Shown here piece after piece: positions 59,901-64,000 of a stretch of 64,000 nt of DNA; position 1 is the first letter of the stretch; every line of letters starts with the position of its first letter. The position numbers were made by a program, and so were the translations under genes. The DNA is taken from assembly GCA_003993805.1 (NCBI GenBank), contig RSEF01000002.1, positions 76,449,519-76,513,518 on the forward strand. The letters are read 5' to 3'. The notes beneath the pieces were generated by a model that saw only the letters and a program-made list of their open reading frames with translations, made no database searches and had not been told where the DNA came from. Origin of the DNA: Himantopus leucocephalus (lineage: Eukaryota; Chordata; Aves; Charadriiformes; Recurvirostridae).

Positions 59901-62900
59901 CACTGCTAAATGCTTCTTCGAGTATTTTAATCTATTCTTTATCACAACATCACCATTATCACACCGCTATAAACAGAGCGCACGTGTGTTGTTTGTGAGA
60001 GATGTACCCTGAACTAGCCTTTAGGCAAAAGGCTAGTGGAAAAAAAATAAATCTGTCTTTTAAATGGTCTGTGTATCTCACCACTGTCCCAAGGAAGAAC
60101 GCTGAGAAATACTCTCCTTTTTTTTTTGCCATGGGGAAACCAGAGGTCTCATTTTACCCGTCTGTAAAGTGATGCTTCAGATAATTTATTAGCATTAACG
60201 CAATAAGCAACATAATGACAACTAAACATAGGAGGTAGCTGTGAAGCCTAGCAGGAAGCTGAGGTGTGTACTCAGCAGGGACTTTTCTAACGCTCTTGTT
60301 AACTTCTTTAGTGCCTGGATCTTCTGACCATCTGCAGAGACAGCTGTAATTTTGGGGCAAAGTTTTCAGGGAAGCTCTTAGTTACAGGATTGATGGTGGT
60401 TGTTTTTTCCCTCCATTACTAGGATGACCTGTCCGCTGCGTTCAATTGCATTACGTGGTGGGGTTGTTTGTTGTTCTGGATGCTAATTTGTATAATGGGC
60501 ACCAAAAGCTGACGATGGGCAAGGACTGAGGCTTGATTAAATTGCAGGGGTTGATGGCACAGCATCCCTCTGTGTGCACCTGCAGCGTTCCAGATCGTTC
60601 TGCCTCTTGGGGGTGGCCTAGGGGGAAGTGGTTAGTTGAAGGCTGCGTTTTAATCACCCAGAGCAATTATGTAATAATATTTCATGTCTAGTCACAAGGG
60701 AATTCCTGTTGTGGCTGCTTTTCTGCTCCAGATGCCTTGTTTTGCTGCAGTGCTGTTCTCTTGGCTCTCAACTTCCCACTTGATTTGGGTTGAGTCATCT
60801 TCTTTCCCAAGTATCATGCCGTTGTTTTACCTATTTGCCACCGCTTCGATCGTTCTCGTGCCAGTTTGGCTGAGCTTCTAGCAAATTGTCCCCTCCAAAA
60901 AAGTGACGCTTGATTTGGGAGAGCCAAATGGTCCAGGGGCGGTGCTGCCATGCAGCAAGCACTGAGCAGTGCTGTCGTGGTGTGAACCTGGATCTGTTCA
61001 GGCTGCGATGTGATGCTCTTTGCCCCTGCAATATGTCTGTGCCCTGCCAGCCTTTCTTTCCCTTGCTTTTATGGCAGTTCTGGCACTTTTCTGGACATGT
61101 CCTCAGCTGATTTAGTTTGCTAATCTGGTAGAAAACTTTAAGTATATATATTTTTTTCTATTATTATTATTATTATCTTTTTTCCTGGGTTTTCTGCTAG
61201 GTTAATGAAGTGAAATGGCTCTGTGCAGTGTCATGTGCCCTAGACTGTGGTATTGTCTCATGGGATTATTGCAGGTACCTGCAAGTAGCCAGAAATGCTA
61301 AACAAAAAACCAAATCTGTGTGTGGCAACAGTGATGACAAATTTGGCACTGCCTGTAGCGTGATATTCCTTGGGGTAGGGGATAGGTGTGTATTTCGAGT
61401 GGACTTTCAGAATATAGCTGTTAATTAACTTGAAGGGGATCACCCTGATGAGGTCATTCCCAAGATAAGAGCTGTGCCACCCTTTCCAAGCACAAATGGG
61501 AGGAGACCTCTTACTCGTTTCTGTGTATCCTCCAGTTGGCTGGTCTCTGCAAAGAGACTTCAGAAATGCTGATTCTTCTCTTCTTTTTTTTTTCCGGCAT
61601 CTGCCAGGATTTGTCTTGTCAGTGTTGGTTTGTGGCTGACTGTCTTCTATGTAGTCCCGAATCAATGAAAACCTTGAGTTATTGTACCCAGTGCGGTAGT
61701 TGGGTGAGAAGTGGCAAGATCAAAGCTAGTATATCACCCGTGCCCTTACTGCCATTGTACGGATTCAAGGGGACACAGGGACCTGCAGGGCAGGTACCTG
61801 CGATGGGTAGAAAGACTATTCTAAATTGCTTTCAGGCGAGGCTTTGGAATGACTCTCTCTGCTCCTAACGGGTGCTGAAGGGGTCAACAAGTCCCTGTGG
61901 TCAGAGGTATCCAGAAATGTTGGCAGACCACAGTAAACTTCTACTACTTTTTTTTTTTTTTTTTATGGCTTCCTCAGCTATGGGAGAGATCCCAAACTTC
62001 CCCTCCACCCCCTTCCCTCTGCGAGTTAGCTGATAAAGAGTTAGCGGTTGCCGGTCTGAGGGCTTGTATGCTTGAGGAATCTGCTTGTTAAAGAGGGAGC
62101 GAGGAGAGCTGGTGGCCTGTCCCGCTGCAGCTGCTGTGGGACCTGCCCCTGCACGCTGAACATGGTGATGGAGCCTCCTGGTTATCAGGGCGCTGGCCCA
62201 CAACACCCTGAAACAACGGGGTGAGTTTGTAGCCGAGAGGAGTGCAGGAAGGGGGACAGCTGTTTTGGGAACACCATCTGCAGTTTCCTGGAGGTGAAGA
62301 ACTGTCCTGTGCCTGTCTGCAAGCAGCAAATTACCTGATGTTTGAGATAACCGAGTATGATATCACCAGACTACAAATACCTGTTTAGTGAGCCTAGATA
62401 CTGTCTTTATTTATTTGGGGGGAGTGGAGGTGGTGTTGCGTACCGAGCCAAAAAACTTCGAAGCGATTGGTCTAGAAAACAGAGACTGGGTTAAGACCAA
62501 TACTGACATCAGAACTCAGGTAGTCTTAGGCTTTCTATCTGGTGTGTATTTTTATATTTATTTATTTTTCACTAGAGGGAATGTACATAGAGTTAATGTT
62601 TATTATCACCCTTAAGATAAAGCGTCTCAGATACAGGAATCTGATTTCAGTCTACAATAAATAGTTTGTAGCATGGGTAGAAGTAGCAATGATCCTCCAG
62701 GAAAGTAATTCCATATTGACGTATCTTAAAGTCATTCTCAGCTTTCCAAGACTTTCTGTTGAGCCCTTCATATTCCTCATTTCTGTGCGTATATCAAACA
62801 ACTGTGGTTTGTTTTATTTTTTTGTCTGGATGGACGTGATGTTTGAAATGGTTGGGGTTTTGTTTGTTTTTGTTTCCACTCCCTAATACATCCTGTATCT

Positions 62901-64000
62901 CAGTCATCTAGTTTAAATATACCGACCCTGCCCATGCTGTGGCAGAAGTTGCAGACTACGGTGTATATTTACCAGCTGTTCGGGCAGTCTAAAATGAAAT
63001 TTCTAAAGTGCACTAACAGTTTTACCTCTTCTTACTCTGGCTACAAGAGTGCGATTATGAAAGATGACCTCATGTTTTTCTTAAAGCGTTTGTCAAAGAA
63101 GAGGAACTGGCACTTAGGAAGGTATCTAATTTGGAGCCAGTTCTGATGGTGACATTGAGATGAGGATTACAGGCCAGCTGAGCTTGAAGGTATTCATTTT
63201 TTAATGAAACAACATCTGGAATAGCATGAGAGTCATGGTTTTCCTTAACTTAAAATCTTTTGGCCACGCTAAGGGTGCGAAGTCTTAAATTAAAGCTTTC
63301 CAAATTAATTCTAGAGAGCTGCTAAATTTAGAAAATGCTGAAAGGGATCCAATGCTTTTGTCTCTTGTTTTCCCTGTCAGCCTATTTGTTTCTGCCTGGT
63401 TTCCCTGCCGCGCTACCTGGCGTCCCTGCCTGGGACAGTAGCTCTCGCTCACTTCTTTTCGTAGCCCTTCCTCCTCCCGCTCTTCTGCAGCCCAACCTGG
63501 CCGGTGCTGGGTTACCCACGAGTAACTATGGAATTGATTAGGCTGAGATCTTGCTGTAGAAGAGCGGGGTTCGCTGTAGACTACCTGTAGAAGATCAGAG
63601 AACCCTGTCACTGGAAGACGCTGCAGCTTTGCAGCAGTGCTGAGTGTAGTGTTCAGTTCTTGCACTGAATTCCCTTAAAGCGGCTTCTCTTGGGCTGTGG
63701 TCGCCTCGACTCTGAAATGTGTGCTCTGATCTCATAATGTAATTTATTTTTATATCTTTTTTTCCAGTTGACTTTTGACAGCAGGTGTCTTTGTGCGCAC
63801 TCTGAATTCCCTTTTAAAGTCAAGGGGGAAGGAAGGGACCTGAAGGAGGGAGAAAGGAGCTTCGAGCCCCTTCCAGAAGGTGTCATTGGGGTGTGTTGCA
63901 GAGGCATCCCAGGCAAAACCAGTGTCAGCGCCTGATAACCCCCGCGCCCAGTGCGGGTGCTGTGCAGCCTGCCGTGCCGCCAGGCCATAAAACCCAGCGG
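56927..64000 (+). other. SLC22A23: SLC22A23 intron 1 (5' part)
   Basis: The first about 400 bases remain GC-rich as the tail of the CpG island, and an N lies at 56947. The rest is ordinary intronic sequence. Simple runs are A at 58115-58132 and 58345-58365 (with an N at 58328), an ATT repeat at about 61159-61176, and T at 61948-61964. A short direct repeat of GTACATAAAT occurs at about 59825 and 59856. I find no further SLC22A23 exon and no nested gene; the intron continues beyond the window. Confidence 0.85.

Noticed and set aside
1..64000. CRISPR arrays, operons, prophage or toxin-antitoxin genes
   Set aside because: The sequence is vertebrate nuclear DNA; no regularly spaced repeats or prokaryotic gene organisation is present.

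Overview
The window looks like vertebrate nuclear DNA, most likely from a bird. Three things point that way. There is one spliced protein-coding exon that I recognise as exon 1 of SLC22A23. The only clear transposons are decayed CR1-type LINE pieces with the 3' ends usual in birds and other sauropsids. Overall repeat density is low, with no recognisable Alu/B1-type SINEs. The species cannot be fixed from this sequence.

Layout. Positions 1 to about 52,980 read as intergenic DNA. They hold AT-rich non-coding sequence, short microsatellites, homopolymer runs, three short CR1 3' ends (28.3, 47.6 and 51.1 kb), a perfect 67-bp tandem duplication (45.1 kb) and several assembly gaps. I find no exon in this part that I can defend. 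From about 53,010 to 54,240 lies a degenerate plus-strand CR1 ORF2 remnant, cut by a 100-N gap. From about 54,780 to 57,300 lies a large CpG island: the promoter, the presumed 5' UTR and exon 1 of SLC22A23 on the plus strand. The coding part runs 56,369 to 56,920 and ends at a clean GT donor. The remaining 7 kb, to 64,000, is the start of intron 1.

Function. SLC22A23 is an orphan member of the SLC22 (organic ion transporter) branch of the major facilitator superfamily. Exon 1 encodes the variable cytoplasmic N-terminus, the first membrane helix and the glycosylated extracellular loop. Downstream exons with the other helices are not in the window. The 5' leader has features that could affect translation: a minimal AUG-stop element 28 nt before the main AUG, a five-triplet upstream ORF (four amino acids plus stop), and a long G-tract.

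Assembly quality matters here. At least three isolated single Ns sit exactly between two near-identical copies of flanking sequence (2.4, 30.3 and 53.6 kb), which looks like unmerged contig ends rather than real duplication. Other Ns fall in homopolymer runs, including two that flank exon 1. I see no bacterial-type operon, CRISPR array, RNA gene or unmistakably new system. The most useful observations concern the SLC22A23 leader and promoter and the assembly artefacts.
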